Shown: positions 32,817 to 41,412 of the stretch, one piece after another
Numbering within the stretch: position 1 is the first letter of the stretch
Layout: every line of letters begins with the position of its first letter
NCBI RefSeq assembly: GCF_000772045.1
Contig: NZ_CP009754.1
Coordinates: 6,944,001 to 7,008,000, forward strand
Direction: 5' to 3'
DNA from: Streptomyces sp. CCM_MD2014
GTDB lineage: Bacteria; Actinomycetota; Actinomycetes; Streptomycetales; Streptomycetaceae
DNA length: 64,000 bases
Program-made: the position numbers and the translations under genes
Notes under the pieces: model-generated
The model's input: the letters and a program-made list of their open reading frames with translations, nothing else
What the model was told of the DNA's origin: nothing
The model's database searches: none

Positions 32817-34583
32817 GTGGCAGCCCACGACGACGACATGAACCGCGGCATCCGCCCGGGACGCGGGTCCGAGGACCCGGCCGGGCAGGTGGCCTACCTT
32901 GAGCAGGAGATCGCCGTCCTGCGACGCAAGCTCGCCGAATCTCCGCGACACACGAGAATTCTCGAAGAGCGGATCGTCGAACTGCAGACCAATCTGGCCG
33001 GCGTGTCCGCACAGAACGAGCGACTCGCCGGCACCCTCCGCGAGGCCCGCGACCAGATCGTGGCCCTCAAGGAGGAAGTCGACCGGCTGGCCCAGCCGCC
33101 GGCCGGCTTCGGCGTCTTCTTGCAGGCCAACGAGGACGGCACCGCCGACATCTTCACCGGCGGCCGCAAACTCAGGGTGAACGTCAGCCCGAGCGTCGAG
33201 CTCGACGAGCTCCGACGCGGCCAGGAAGTGATGCTCAACGAAGCACTCAACGTGGTCGAGGCCATGGAGTACGAGAGCGTCGGAGACATCGTCACCCTCA
33301 AGGAGATCCTCGAGGACGGCGAGCGCGCCCTGGTACTCGGCCACACCGACGAGGAGAGGGTCGTACGGCTCGCCGAGCCCCTGCTCGGCCTGACCATCCG
33401 CCCCGGCGACGCCCTCCTGCTCGAACCCCGCTCCGGCTACGTCTACGAGGTCGTCCCCAAGAGCGAGGTCGAGGAACTCGTCCTCGAAGAGGTCCCCGAC
33501 ATCGGCTACGAGCAGATCGGTGGCCTCGGAGGACAGATCGAGATGATCCGCGACGCGGTCGAGCTCCCCTATCTCTACCCCGACCTGTTCAAGGAGCACG
33601 AGCTGCGTCCCCCCAAGGGCGTCCTGCTCTACGGACCCCCCGGATGCGGCAAGACGCTCATCGCCAAGGCCGTCGCCAACTCGCTGGCCAAGAAGGTCGC
33701 CGAGGTCACCGGCCAGGCCGCCGGCAAGAGCTTCTTCCTCAACATCAAGGGCCCCGAGCTCCTCAACAAATACGTCGGCGAGACCGAGCGGCAAATCCGC
33801 CTCGTCTTCCAGCGAGCCCGCGAGAAGGCCAGCGAGGGCACCCCCGTCATCGTCTTCTTCGACGAGATGGAATCCCTCTTCCGCACCCGCGGCTCCGGCG
33901 TGAGCTCGGACGTGGAGAACACCATCGTCCCCCAGCTCCTCGCCGAGATCGACGGCGTGGAAGGCCTGCAGAACGTGGTCGTCATCGGCGCCTCCAACCG
34001 CGAGGACATGATCGACCCCGCCATCCTGCGGCCAGGCCGCCTCGACGTGAAAATCAAGATCGAACGTCCGGACGCGGAAGCGGCCAAGGACATCTTCGGC
34101 AAGTACCTCACCGAACGCCTCCCCCTCCACGCCGACGACCTCGCGGAACACGAGAAGGACAAGGCGGCCACCGTCCAGAGCATGATCCAGACGGCGGTGG
34201 AACAGATGTACGCCGAATCCGAGGAGAACCGCTTCCTGGAAGTCACCTACGCCAACGGCGACAAGGAAGTCCTCTACTTCAAGGACTTCAATTCCGGCGC
34301 CATGATCGAGAACATCGTGGGCCGCGCCAAGAAAATGGCGATCAAGGACTTCCTCGACAAGAACCAGAAGGGTCTCCGCGTCTCCCACCTCCTCCAGGCC
34401 TGCGTGGACGAGTTCAAGGAGAACGAGGACCTGCCCAACACCACCAACCCCGATGACTGGGCCCGCATCTCCGGAAAGAAGGGCGAACGGATCGTGTACA
34501 TCCGTACGCTCGTCACCGGAAAGCAGGGCGCGGACACCGGACGCTCCATCGACACGGTGGCGAACACCGGTCAGTACCTGTAA
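32817..34583 (+). CDS. arc: Proteasome-associated AAA ATPase Arc/Mpa
   Basis: A 588-residue AAA unfoldase that captures pupylated proteins and threads them into the 20S proteasome. Residues about 20-75 form the coiled coil that binds Pup (VAYLEQEIAVLRRKL onward), then come tandem OB domains. The AAA domain has Walker A GPPGCGKT at 273-280 and Walker B FFDEMES with Asp349-Glu350. The C-terminus ends GQYL, the penultimate Tyr of which is needed to dock on the proteasome gate. The start is GTG 32817, after GGAGGAGG. The length equals that recalled for S. coelicolor ARC. It is followed by a strong terminator, so dop has its own transcript. Confidence 0.96.
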   Translation: MAAHDDDMNRGIRPGRGSEDPAGQVAYLEQEIAVLRRKLAESPRHTRILEERIVELQTNLAGVSAQNERLAGTLREARDQIVALKEEVDRLAQPPAGFGVFLQANEDGTADIFTGGRKLRVNVSPSVELDELRRGQEVMLNEALNVVEAMEYESVGDIVTLKEILEDGERALVLGHTDEERVVRLAEPLLGLTIRPGDALLLEPRSGYVYEVVPKSEVEELVLEEVPDIGYEQIGGLGGQIEMIRDAVELPYLYPDLFKEHELRPPKGVLLYGPPGCGKTLIAKAVANSLAKKVAEVTGQAAGKSFFLNIKGPELLNKYVGETERQIRLVFQRAREKASEGTPVIVFFDEMESLFRTRGSGVSSDVENTIVPQLLAEIDGVEGLQNVVVIGASNREDMIDPAILRPGRLDVKIKIERPDAEAAKDIFGKYLTERLPLHADDLAEHEKDKAATVQSMIQTAVEQMYAESEENRFLEVTYANGDKEVLYFKDFNSGAMIENIVGRAKKMAIKDFLDKNQKGLRVSHLLQACVDEFKENEDLPNTTNPDDWARISGKKGERIVYIRTLVTGKQGADTGRSIDTVANTGQYL

Positions 34584-34592
34584 AAGGCGGGG

Positions 34593-34627
34593 CGGCTGCG
34601 GGTCCCCACAGTGGGTACCCGCAGCCG
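34593..34627 (+). terminator. Terminator after arc
   Basis: An 11-bp outer stem (CGGCTGCGGGT with ACCCGCAGCCG) and an inner CCCAC/GTGGG stem, followed by CTCTTTT. The T-rich tail makes this a classic factor-independent terminator. Confidence 0.85.
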
Positions 34628-34815
34628 ACTCTTTTCCGGAGCCCCGGCTGGAGCAAGGCAATGACGCAAATGATCTCCCCGCCAGCGCAAAGGCGTTCTA
34701 GGCTCTTCACTACCGCCGAGTCGCGCAGTGCGGGGACGGGCACCGCACACGCATCGGAGCGCCAGCGGTACTTGAGCGGCGCCCACTACGGGCGCCGCCG
34801 GGCAAGGAGGGCCGC

Positions 34816-36327
34816 ATGACCGTACGGCGAGTAATGGGCATCGAGACGGAGTACGGAATCTCCGTCCCCGGCCACCCGAACGCCAATGCCATGCTCACCT
34901 CGTCCCAGATCGTCAACGCCTACGCGGCGGCGATGCACCGGGCCCGCCGGGCCCGCTGGGACTTCGAGGAGGAGAACCCGCTGCGGGACGCGCGAGGCTT
35001 CGACCTCGCCCGCGAGGCCGCCGACTCCAGCCAGCTCACCGACGAGGACATCGGCCTCGCCAACGTCATCCTCACCAACGGAGCACGGCTCTACGTCGAC
35101 CACGCCCACCCCGAATACAGCGCTCCGGAAGTCACCAACCCCCGCGACGCGGTCCTCTGGGACAAGGCCGGCGAACGGATCATGGCCGAAGCCGCCGAGC
35201 GCGCCGCGGCACTGCCCGGTGCCCAGCCCATCCACCTCTACAAGAACAACACCGACAACAAGGGCGCCTCCTACGGCACGCACGAGAACTACCTGATGAA
35301 GCGGGAAACCGCCTTCTCGGACATCGTGCGCCACCTGACGCCCTTCTTCGTCTCCCGCCAGGTCTTCACCGGCGCCGGCCGCGTCGGCATCGGCCAGGAC
35401 GGCCACGAACACGGCTTCCAGCTCAGCCAGCGCGCCGACTACTTCGAGGTCGAGGTCGGCCTGGAGACGACACTCAAGCGGCCCATCATCAACACCCGCG
35501 ACGAACCGCACGCCGACGCCGAGAAATGGCGCCGCCTGCACGTGATCATCGGCGACGCGAACCTGTCGGAGATCTCGACCTACCTCAAACTGGGCACGAC
35601 GGCTCTGGTCCTCTCCATGATCGAGGACGGCTTCATCGCCGTCGACCTCGCCGTCGACCAGCCCGTACGCACCCTCCACCAGGTCTCGCACGACCCGACC
35701 CTCAAGCACCTCGTCACGCTGCGCAGCGGCCGCACACTCACCGCCGTACAGCTCCAGATGGAGTACTACGAGCTGGCGCGCAAATACGTCGAGGAACGGT
35801 ACGGCGCGGACGCCGACGACCAGACCAAGGACGTCCTCGGCCGCTGGGAGGACACCCTCAACCGGCTCGAGAACGACCCCATGAGCCTCGCCGGCGAGCT
35901 GGACTGGGTCGCCAAGCGAGAACTCATGGAGGGCTACCGCCGCCGCGACAACGTCGACTGGGACGCCGCCCGGCTGCACCTCGTCGACCTCCAGTACGCC
36001 GACGTACGGCCCGACAAGGGCCTCTACAACCGTCTGGTGGACCGCGGCCGCATCAAGCGCCTGCTGGACGAGAACGAGGTCGAGCGGGCCCGCACGAAGC
36101 CCCCGGAGGACACCCGCGCCTACTTCCGCGGACGCTGCCTGGAGCAGTACGCGGACGACGTGGCGGCGGCCTCCTGGGACTCCGTGATCTTCGATCTGCC
36201 GGGCCGCGACTCGCTCCAGCGGGTTCCAACCCTGGAACCGCTTCGCGGAACGCGTAATCACGTCAAGGAGCTCCTGGACCGCTGCCGCACCGCGGACGAC
36301 CTGGTCAGGGTCCTGTCCGGCGGGTGA
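34816..36327 (+). CDS. dop: Deamidase/depupylase Dop
   Basis: A 503-residue carboxylate-amine ligase-fold enzyme. It turns the C-terminal Gln of Pup into Glu and also removes Pup from substrates. It is a paralog of PafA in this window and shares the opening MGIETEYGIS, the RLYVDHAHPEYSAPE loop with the catalytic Asp, the HLYKNNTDNKG motif and INTRDEPHADA. The family feature separating it from PafA is the extra Dop loop near residue 45 (DFEEENPLRDARGFD). A good AAGGAGG ribosome site precedes the ATG. Since the Pup here ends in Gln, Dop activity is needed before ligation. Confidence 0.96.
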   Translation: MTVRRVMGIETEYGISVPGHPNANAMLTSSQIVNAYAAAMHRARRARWDFEEENPLRDARGFDLAREAADSSQLTDEDIGLANVILTNGARLYVDHAHPEYSAPEVTNPRDAVLWDKAGERIMAEAAERAAALPGAQPIHLYKNNTDNKGASYGTHENYLMKRETAFSDIVRHLTPFFVSRQVFTGAGRVGIGQDGHEHGFQLSQRADYFEVEVGLETTLKRPIINTRDEPHADAEKWRRLHVIIGDANLSEISTYLKLGTTALVLSMIEDGFIAVDLAVDQPVRTLHQVSHDPTLKHLVTLRSGRTLTAVQLQMEYYELARKYVEERYGADADDQTKDVLGRWEDTLNRLENDPMSLAGELDWVAKRELMEGYRRRDNVDWDAARLHLVDLQYADVRPDKGLYNRLVDRGRIKRLLDENEVERARTKPPEDTRAYFRGRCLEQYADDVAAASWDSVIFDLPGRDSLQRVPTLEPLRGTRNHVKELLDRCRTADDLVRVLSGG

Positions 36328-36433
36328 GCGGACCGAGCGGGCACCGGGGAGTAGACGGCCGGACAGGGTGGAATACCCAAGGTCCGGGAACCATGGAGAT
36401 GGTCCCCGTACGTTGAGGAAAGTGCGGGGCCGA

Positions 36434-36455
36434 TGTCGGACCGGGCTTGTAGGGT
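36434..36455 (+). promoter_or_regulatory. Candidate damage-type promoter upstream of pup
   Basis: TGTCG, then GAC and eight bases, then TAGGGT. The spacing matches the PafBC promoter pattern tTGTCRgtg-N8-TAnnnT, but the gtg triplet is gac and the first t is a. The -10 hexamer lies 50 bases before the pup ATG. Confidence 0.5.
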
Positions 36456-36505
36456 CTGATCTTGACCGAGCAACTGTGTCGGGCGAACCGAGCGGGGTGA
36501 GGGTT

Positions 36506-36724
36506 ATGGCGACCAAGGACACCGGCGGCGGGCAGCAGAAGGCCACGCGGTCCACCGAGGAGGTCGAGGAGCAGGCGCAGGACGCGCAGGCCTCCGAGGA
36601 CCTCAAGGAACGCCAGGAAAAGCTGAACGACGACGTGGACTCCGTCCTGGACGAAATCGACGACGTACTCGAGGAGAACGCCGAGGATTTCGTGCGCTCC
36701 TTTGTGCAAAAGGGCGGTCAGTGA
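36506..36724 (+). CDS. pup: Prokaryotic ubiquitin-like protein Pup
   Basis: A 72-residue, highly acidic, mostly disordered modifier. After the variable N-terminus comes the Arc-binding helix segment (about 25-60: EEQAQDAQASEDLKERQEKL, then VDSVLDEIDDVLEENA). It ends in FVQKGGQ. The C-terminal GGQ is the form that Dop must deamidate to GGE before PafA attaches it to lysines of targets. The start is ATG 36506, after GGTGAGGG. The in-frame upstream region to 36368 is not part of the protein. It is cotranscribed, most likely, with the HNH gene and prcBA downstream. Confidence 0.97.
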   Translation: MATKDTGGGQQKATRSTEEVEEQAQDAQASEDLKERQEKLNDDVDSVLDEIDDVLEENAEDFVRSFVQKGGQ

Positions 36725-36751
36725 AGGCTTAGTGGCCGCTTTCCCTTCGAA

Positions 36752-37381
36752 GTGAAGGTGACGGGGGAGTTCGGGGTGGTTGGGTCAGCGGGCGGGAAAC
36801 AGTGCACGGGATGCAAGCGAAATCTGCCCGTGTCCGAGTTCGCCCGGGACAAGAACCGTGGTGACGGGCTTCAGGTGCGGTGTCGGGAGTGTGTGGCGGA
36901 GTACAGCGCCGCGCACTACCGGCGCCGCCGCGAGGCCATGGGGCTTGCTGTCCGCGAGAAAGTCGACGTTCCAGCGGGGCACAAGCTCTGTCGGGCCTGC
37001 GGCGACGTCAAGCCGCACAGTGAGTGGCACCGCAACGGGTCCGCTTCCGACGGCCTGGTGACCCGCTGCAAGGCATGCCGCGCCATCCAAGGGCGGGCGG
37101 GCCGCCTGAAGCGGCACTACGGCCTCTCCGAAGCCGAGCGCGATCGGTTGATCGCCGACCAGGGCGGCGTCTGCTGCATATGTCTTGCCGCTCCCGCCGC
37201 ACATGTGGATCACTGCCACGAGACGGGTAGGGTCCGTGGCGTACTGTGCTTCAGCTGCAACGCTGCGCTGGGGCAGTTCAAGGATCGGCCCGATGCCATA
37301 AGGCGGGCTGCCGCTTACGTGGAAGGAATCGCGTGGAAGCCAACACTCGTAGCACCGGGCGTCTACCAGCTGCCTTCCTGA
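36752..37381 (+). CDS. Endonuclease VII-like HNH nuclease with duplicated zinc modules
   Basis: A 209-residue protein between pup and prcB. It has two copies of a CxxC...(F/W)...DGL..RCxxC module (Cys 18/21/44/47 and 80/83/106/109). A recombination endonuclease VII domain follows, with zinc Cys 142/144/166/169, the catalytic VDHCHETG (Asp153, His154, His156) and Asn170. Endonuclease VII of phage T4 cuts branched DNA. GTG 36776, with GGGGGAG seven bases upstream, is a better supported start than GTG 36752. The end overlaps the prcB start by 49 bases. Base composition is visibly less biased than in the proteasome genes, which suggests later arrival. Confidence 0.87.
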   Translation: MKVTGEFGVVGSAGGKQCTGCKRNLPVSEFARDKNRGDGLQVRCRECVAEYSAAHYRRRREAMGLAVREKVDVPAGHKLCRACGDVKPHSEWHRNGSASDGLVTRCKACRAIQGRAGRLKRHYGLSEAERDRLIADQGGVCCICLAAPAAHVDHCHETGRVRGVLCFSCNAALGQFKDRPDAIRRAAAYVEGIAWKPTLVAPGVYQLPS

Positions 37382-38178
37382 CGCCCGGGTCCTCCTCCTT
37401 CATGGACTTCCTCGGTGAGCACCAGCCGGAGATGCTCCCGGGCAACCGGCAGCTCCCGCCGGTGCAGGGCGTCGTCGAGGCACCGCACGGCACCACGATC
37501 GTGGCGGTGACGTTCCCCGGCGGTGTCGTCCTCGCCGGTGACCGGCGGGCCACCATGGGCAACGTGATCGCCCAGCGGGACATCGAGAAGGTCTTCCCGG
37601 CCGACGAGTACTCCGCGGTCGGCATCGCCGGCACGGCCGGCCTGGCCGTGGAGATGGTGAAGCTGTTCCAGCTCGAGCTGGAGCACTTCGAGAAGGTCGA
37701 GGGCGCGCAGCTGTCCCTGGAGGGCAAGGCGAACCGCCTGTCGACGATGATCCGGTCCAACCTGGGCATGGCGATGCAGGGGCTGGCCGTGGTGCCGCTG
37801 TTCGCCGGGTACGACGTGGACCGGGGCCGGGGCCGCATCTTCTCGTACGACGTGACGGGCGGCCGGTCCGAGGAGCGGAACTACGCGACGACGGGTTCGG
37901 GCTCGGTCTTCGCGCGCGGTGCGATGAAGAAGCTGTTCCGTGACGACCTGACCGAGGAGCAGGCCACGACGCTCGTGGTGCAGGCGCTGTACGACGCGGC
38001 TGACGACGACTCGGCGACCGGTGGTCCCGATGTCGCCCGCCGGATCTATCCGATCATCACTGTGATCACCGAGGACGGTTTCCGCCGGCTCGGCGAGGAC
38101 GAGTCCGCGGAGCTGGCCCGTTCGGTGCTCGAGCGGCGGCTCGAGCAGCCCGACGGGCCGCGGGCCGCGCTGCTGTAG
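37333..38178 (+). CDS. prcB: 20S proteasome beta subunit PrcB
   Basis: A 281-residue precursor. The first 53 residues are a propeptide removed during assembly; cleavage at HG|TTIVAVTF exposes Thr54 as the catalytic N-terminal nucleophile. The Lys/Asp pair is in VVLAGDRRAT and the following strands, and the SGS motif appears as TTGSGS. The subunit forms the two inner seven-membered rings of the proteasome chamber in the cytoplasm. The start is GTG 37333, with GGAAGGAA just upstream, inside the end of the HNH gene. The length and propeptide equal those remembered for S. coelicolor PrcB. Confidence 0.96.
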   Translation: MEANTRSTGRLPAAFLTPGSSSFMDFLGEHQPEMLPGNRQLPPVQGVVEAPHGTTIVAVTFPGGVVLAGDRRATMGNVIAQRDIEKVFPADEYSAVGIAGTAGLAVEMVKLFQLELEHFEKVEGAQLSLEGKANRLSTMIRSNLGMAMQGLAVVPLFAGYDVDRGRGRIFSYDVTGGRSEERNYATTGSGSVFARGAMKKLFRDDLTEEQATTLVVQALYDAADDDSATGGPDVARRIYPIITVITEDGFRRLGEDESAELARSVLERRLEQPDGPRAALL

Positions 38179-38241
38179 CGGGAGCGGATCCTCGTGTTGT
38201 CAGGTGGTCCAGTGATTTCGACAGGAAGGGACGGATAACCG

Positions 38242-39018
38242 GTGTCGACGCCGTTCTATGTATCTCCTCAGCAGGCGATGGCCGACCGGGCGGAGTACGC
38301 CCGCAAGGGCATCGCGCGTGGCCGCAGCCTGGTGGTGCTGCAGTACGCCGACGGCATCGTGTTCGTCGGTGAGAATCCGTCCCGTGCGCTGCACAAGTTC
38401 AGCGAGATCTACGACCGGATCGGCTTCGCGGCCGCCGGCAAGTACAACGAGTACGAGAACCTGCGGATCGGCGGTGTGCGCTACGCCGACCTGCGTGGTT
38501 ACACCTATGACCGTGACGACGTGACGGCACGCGGTCTGGCCAACGTGTACGCCCAGACGCTGGGCACGATCTTCTCCAGCCAGGCCGAGAAGCCGTACGA
38601 GGTGGAGCTGGTCGTCGCGGAGGTCGGGGACAGTCCGGAGAACGACCAGATCTACCGGTTGCCGCACGACGGTTCGATCGTGGACGAGCACGGCTCGGTG
38701 GCGGTCGGGGGCAACGCGGAGCAGATCAGCGGGTATCTGGACCAGCGGCACCGGGACGGCATGACGCTGGCCGAGGCGCTGAAGCTGGCGGTGCAGGCGC
38801 TGTCCCGCGACACCAACGGGACCGAGCGGGAGATTCCGGCGGAGCGGCTGGAGGTCGCGGTGCTGGACCGGACGCGTCCGCAGCAGCGCAAGTTCAAGCG
38901 TCTCGTGGGTGGCCAGTTGTCGCGGCTGCTGGAGTCCGGCGCGGGTGCGGGTGAAGCGTCGGCGCGGAGCGGGTCCGAGACCGCCACCGACTCCGAGTCG
39001 GGGGCGGGGGAGGAGTAG
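38242..39018 (+). CDS. prcA: 20S proteasome alpha subunit PrcA
   Basis: A 258-residue subunit of the outer rings, which gate entry and dock Arc. It starts MSTPFYVSPQQAMADRAEYARKGIARG; the N-terminal YVSPQQ region forms the gate, and the helix that follows (H0) is typical of alpha subunits and absent in beta. No catalytic Thr is present. The last 35 residues are a Gly/Ser/Glu tail. It lies 63 bases after prcB in the same operon, from GTG 38242. It converges on a LacI-type gene with only 9 bases between the stops. Confidence 0.95.
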   Translation: MSTPFYVSPQQAMADRAEYARKGIARGRSLVVLQYADGIVFVGENPSRALHKFSEIYDRIGFAAAGKYNEYENLRIGGVRYADLRGYTYDRDDVTARGLANVYAQTLGTIFSSQAEKPYEVELVVAEVGDSPENDQIYRLPHDGSIVDEHGSVAVGGNAEQISGYLDQRHRDGMTLAEALKLAVQALSRDTNGTEREIPAERLEVAVLDRTRPQQRKFKRLVGGQLSRLLESGAGAGEASARSGSETATDSESGAGEE

Positions 39019-39027
39019 TCGCCCGCT

Positions 39028-40080
39028 TCACCGCGGCGGGGCCGTTGATCCCCGTACCACCAGGCTGACCGGCAGGTCCCCCTCCTCGGGGGGCCTGCCT
39101 TCCAGTACCGCCAGCAGGGCTCGCATGCCTCGTTCGCCGAAGGCTTCCGCGTCGAGGCGGACGGTGGTGAGTTCGGGGTCGATGGCGGTGGCGAGGCCGA
39201 GGTCGTCGAGGCCGGTGACGGAGAGGTCGTCGGGGACGCGGAGTCCGGCGCGGCGGATGGCCTTGTAGGCGCCGGCCGCCAGTTTGTCGTCGTCGCAGAC
39301 GAGTGCCGTGGGCCGGGGCCCGGGTGCGGCGAGGGCGGCTTCCGTGGCTCTCAGGGCGCCCTCGATCGAGATGGGCGCCCTGATCGTGCGCAGTTGGGTG
39401 CCGGGGGCGGCGTCGAGCCGCGAGGCCAGTTCGCGGGCGCGTACCTCGAAGGTCCAGGAGGGGATGTCGGCCGCGAGGTGGAGGAAGCTGCGGTGGCCCA
39501 GGGCCAGCAGGTGCTCGGTGACCTGGCGGATGCCGTCGGCGATGTCGAGGTTGACCGTGGCGGCGCCGAGGCTGCCCTCGGGGTCGCTGTCGAGCATGAC
39601 CAGGGGGAGCTGGTCGCCGCGGATGGCGGTGAGGGCGTCGGCGGCCATGGAGGAGGCGATGACGCCGTCGAGTGCGGCCTGTGCGGAGGCGAAGGGGTCG
39701 CGGGCGGGGCCGACGCCTTCGGGTGAGGGGTAGAGGACGACACCGAAGCCGTGTTGGGCGGCGACGCGTGCGGCGCCCGTGTAGACCTCGGCGAAGAACT
39801 CCGTGGTGAGGGCGGGGACGACGAGCAGGACGGTGCGGGTGCGGCCGAGGCGGAGGTTGCGGGCGGCGAGGTTGGGGCGGTAGCCCAGTTCCGAGGCGGC
39901 CGCGCGCACTCGTTGGGCCGTCGGTTCGGAGACCCGGCCGCGCCATTTGTCGCCGAGGACCAGGGAGACGGCTGCCTGGGAGACGCCGGCGGCCTGGGCG
40001 ACGTCCCGGCTCGTGGGGCGGGTGCTGCCTCGTGCCACCGTTCGCCTGCGCTTTCGTCTGGACTGCTGAACAGGCGACAT
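39028..40080 (-). CDS. LacI-family transcriptional regulator
   Basis: A 350-residue regulator from ATG 40080. The LacI helix-turn-helix (TSRDVAQAAGVSQAAVSLVLG) starts near residue 22, followed by the hinge region GYRPNLAARNLR. The rest is a periplasmic-binding-protein-like effector domain, with a typical TALVCDDDKLAAGA and LSVTGLDDLGLA near the end. A GTG at 40038 could also serve as start and would begin nearer the DNA-binding helix. The gene is divergent from the MFS transporter, with two TACGTA palindromes in the 51-base gap, so it probably controls that transporter and itself. The ligand is unknown, likely a sugar or nucleoside-like compound. Confidence 0.9.
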   Translation of the reverse strand: MSPVQQSRRKRRRTVARGSTRPTSRDVAQAAGVSQAAVSLVLGDKWRGRVSEPTAQRVRAAASELGYRPNLAARNLRLGRTRTVLLVVPALTTEFFAEVYTGAARVAAQHGFGVVLYPSPEGVGPARDPFASAQAALDGVIASSMAADALTAIRGDQLPLVMLDSDPEGSLGAATVNLDIADGIRQVTEHLLALGHRSFLHLAADIPSWTFEVRARELASRLDAAPGTQLRTIRAPISIEGALRATEAALAAPGPRPTALVCDDDKLAAGAYKAIRRAGLRVPDDLSVTGLDDLGLATAIDPELTTVRLDAEAFGERGMRALLAVLEGRPPEEGDLPVSLVVRGSTAPPR

Positions 40081-40082
40081 GG

Positions 40083-40109
40083 TACGTATGGCAGCGGAAG
40101 TTATACGTA
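40083..40109. promoter_or_regulatory. Paired TACGTA palindromes, candidate LacI operator
   Basis: TACGTA at 40083-40088 and again at 40104-40109 are 21 bases apart, two helical turns, in the gap between the divergent LacI and MFS genes. LacI-family operators have a central CG. The pairing fits a regulator bound on one DNA face. Confidence 0.5.
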
Positions 40110-40131
40110 AAACGTCTCTGACCGAGGATGG

Positions 40132-41403
40132 GTGAGGTGCGTCGTGGTCGCCGGGTATCTGGACATTCTCCGGGCGCGGCATGCCGTACGGCTGCTGGCC
40201 GGCACGCTGGTCGGACGGTTGCCCAACGCGACCGCGGCGATCGCGATCGTGCTGTTCGTGCGGGCCGAGGGTGGTTCGTACAGCCTGGCGGGGGCGCTGG
40301 CGGCGGTGTACGGCGTCGCGAACGCCGTGGGGCAGCCGGTGCTGGGGCGGCTGGTGGACCTGCACGGGCAGCCGCGGGTGCAGTTGCCGGCCGCGGTGCT
40401 CTCGGCGCTGGCGATGGCCGTGTTCGCCTTCGCGGGCACCGGGGCGGCCGTGCTCGCGTATGCGGCCGTGGGGGCGGCGGGGCTGTTCACGCCGCCGCTG
40501 GAGGGCGGGCTGCGGGCGTTGTGGCCGAGTGTGCTGGGTGAGGAGGACCAGGTGCACACGGCGTACGCGATGGACGCCGTGGCGCAGGAGGTCATGTTCA
40601 CCGTCGGGCCGCTGCTGGTGACGGTGTGCGTGTCGCTGTGGTCGCCGCAGGCGGCCCTGCTGGTGCTGAACGGCCTCGGTGTGCTGGGCGCGCTGTCTGT
40701 GGTCGTGTCGCCGCCTTCGCGGGCGTGGCGGTCGGCGCCGCGCGAGGCGCACTGGCTGGGCGCGTTGCGTTCGGGCGGGTTGCTGGCACTGCTGGGGGCC
40801 TTCCTGTTCATCGGGATGGCGCTCGGGTCGATCACGGTGGCTTCGGTGCCGTACGCCGACGAGCACGGTGGCGACGCCGTGTACGGGTGGCTGATGGCCG
40901 CGCTGGGGCTGGGTGCGCTGGTCGGCGGTGTGGTGTACGGGGCGCGGCGGTGGGCGGGTGAGCCGGCGCGGCGGTTGCGGGTGCTGGTGGCCCTGCTGGC
41001 GGTCTGTTATCTGCCGTTGATGCTGATGCCGGGCGCGGTGGCCATGGTGCTGCTGACGGTCGTGGCGGGGGTGTTCCTGGCGCCGTGCATCGCGTGTGCG
41101 TTCGTCCTCGTGGATGTGCACGCGCCGCGGGGGACGGTGACGGAGGCGTTCTCGTGGCTGGTGACGACGTTCACGGTGGGTGCCTCGGTGGGTACGGGTC
41201 TGGCGGGGCCGGTCGTGGAGTACGGCGGGGCGCTGTGGGGTTTCGCGGTGCCGGGGGCGGCGGGGTGTGTCTCGCTGCTGGTGCTGGCCTGCACCGGGCG
41301 GGTCCTCGCAGCTCCGGTGCGGGGAGCGGTGGTTGCGGCTTCATCGGAAAATGATCCAAACCGTGCCGTCGAACCCCGTTTCAGTTCGGGTCATCAGGCG
41401 TAA
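40132..41403 (+). CDS. MFS transporter
   Basis: A 423-residue major facilitator superfamily protein with about 12 membrane helices. The loop-2 region reads GQPVLGRLVDLHGQPR, which is close to the MFS signature GxxxDRxGxR and suggests an intact A-motif. It probably exports a small molecule, since neither sugar nor nitrate signatures are visible. The start is GTG 40132 or GTG 40144, the latter with GGTGAGG six bases upstream. It lies between the divergent LacI regulator and pafA; its TAA stop forms part of the pafA -10 hexamer. The gene pair (LacI, MFS) splits the Pup system genes and may be an insertion in the region. Confidence 0.85.
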   Translation: MRCVVVAGYLDILRARHAVRLLAGTLVGRLPNATAAIAIVLFVRAEGGSYSLAGALAAVYGVANAVGQPVLGRLVDLHGQPRVQLPAAVLSALAMAVFAFAGTGAAVLAYAAVGAAGLFTPPLEGGLRALWPSVLGEEDQVHTAYAMDAVAQEVMFTVGPLLVTVCVSLWSPQAALLVLNGLGVLGALSVVVSPPSRAWRSAPREAHWLGALRSGGLLALLGAFLFIGMALGSITVASVPYADEHGGDAVYGWLMAALGLGALVGGVVYGARRWAGEPARRLRVLVALLAVCYLPLMLMPGAVAMVLLTVVAGVFLAPCIACAFVLVDVHAPRGTVTEAFSWLVTTFTVGASVGTGLAGPVVEYGGALWGFAVPGAAGCVSLLVLACTGRVLAAPVRGAVVAASSENDPNRAVEPRFSSGHQA

Positions 41404-41406
41404 TGT
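41401..41406 (+). promoter_or_regulatory. -10 element of a leaderless pafA transcript
   Basis: TAATGT overlaps the TAA stop of the MFS gene and lies six bases before the pafA ATG. TTTCAG at 41379-41384 could be the -35 element, with a short 16-base spacer. No ribosome site precedes pafA. Confidence 0.5.
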
Positions 41407-41412
41407 TCAGTC

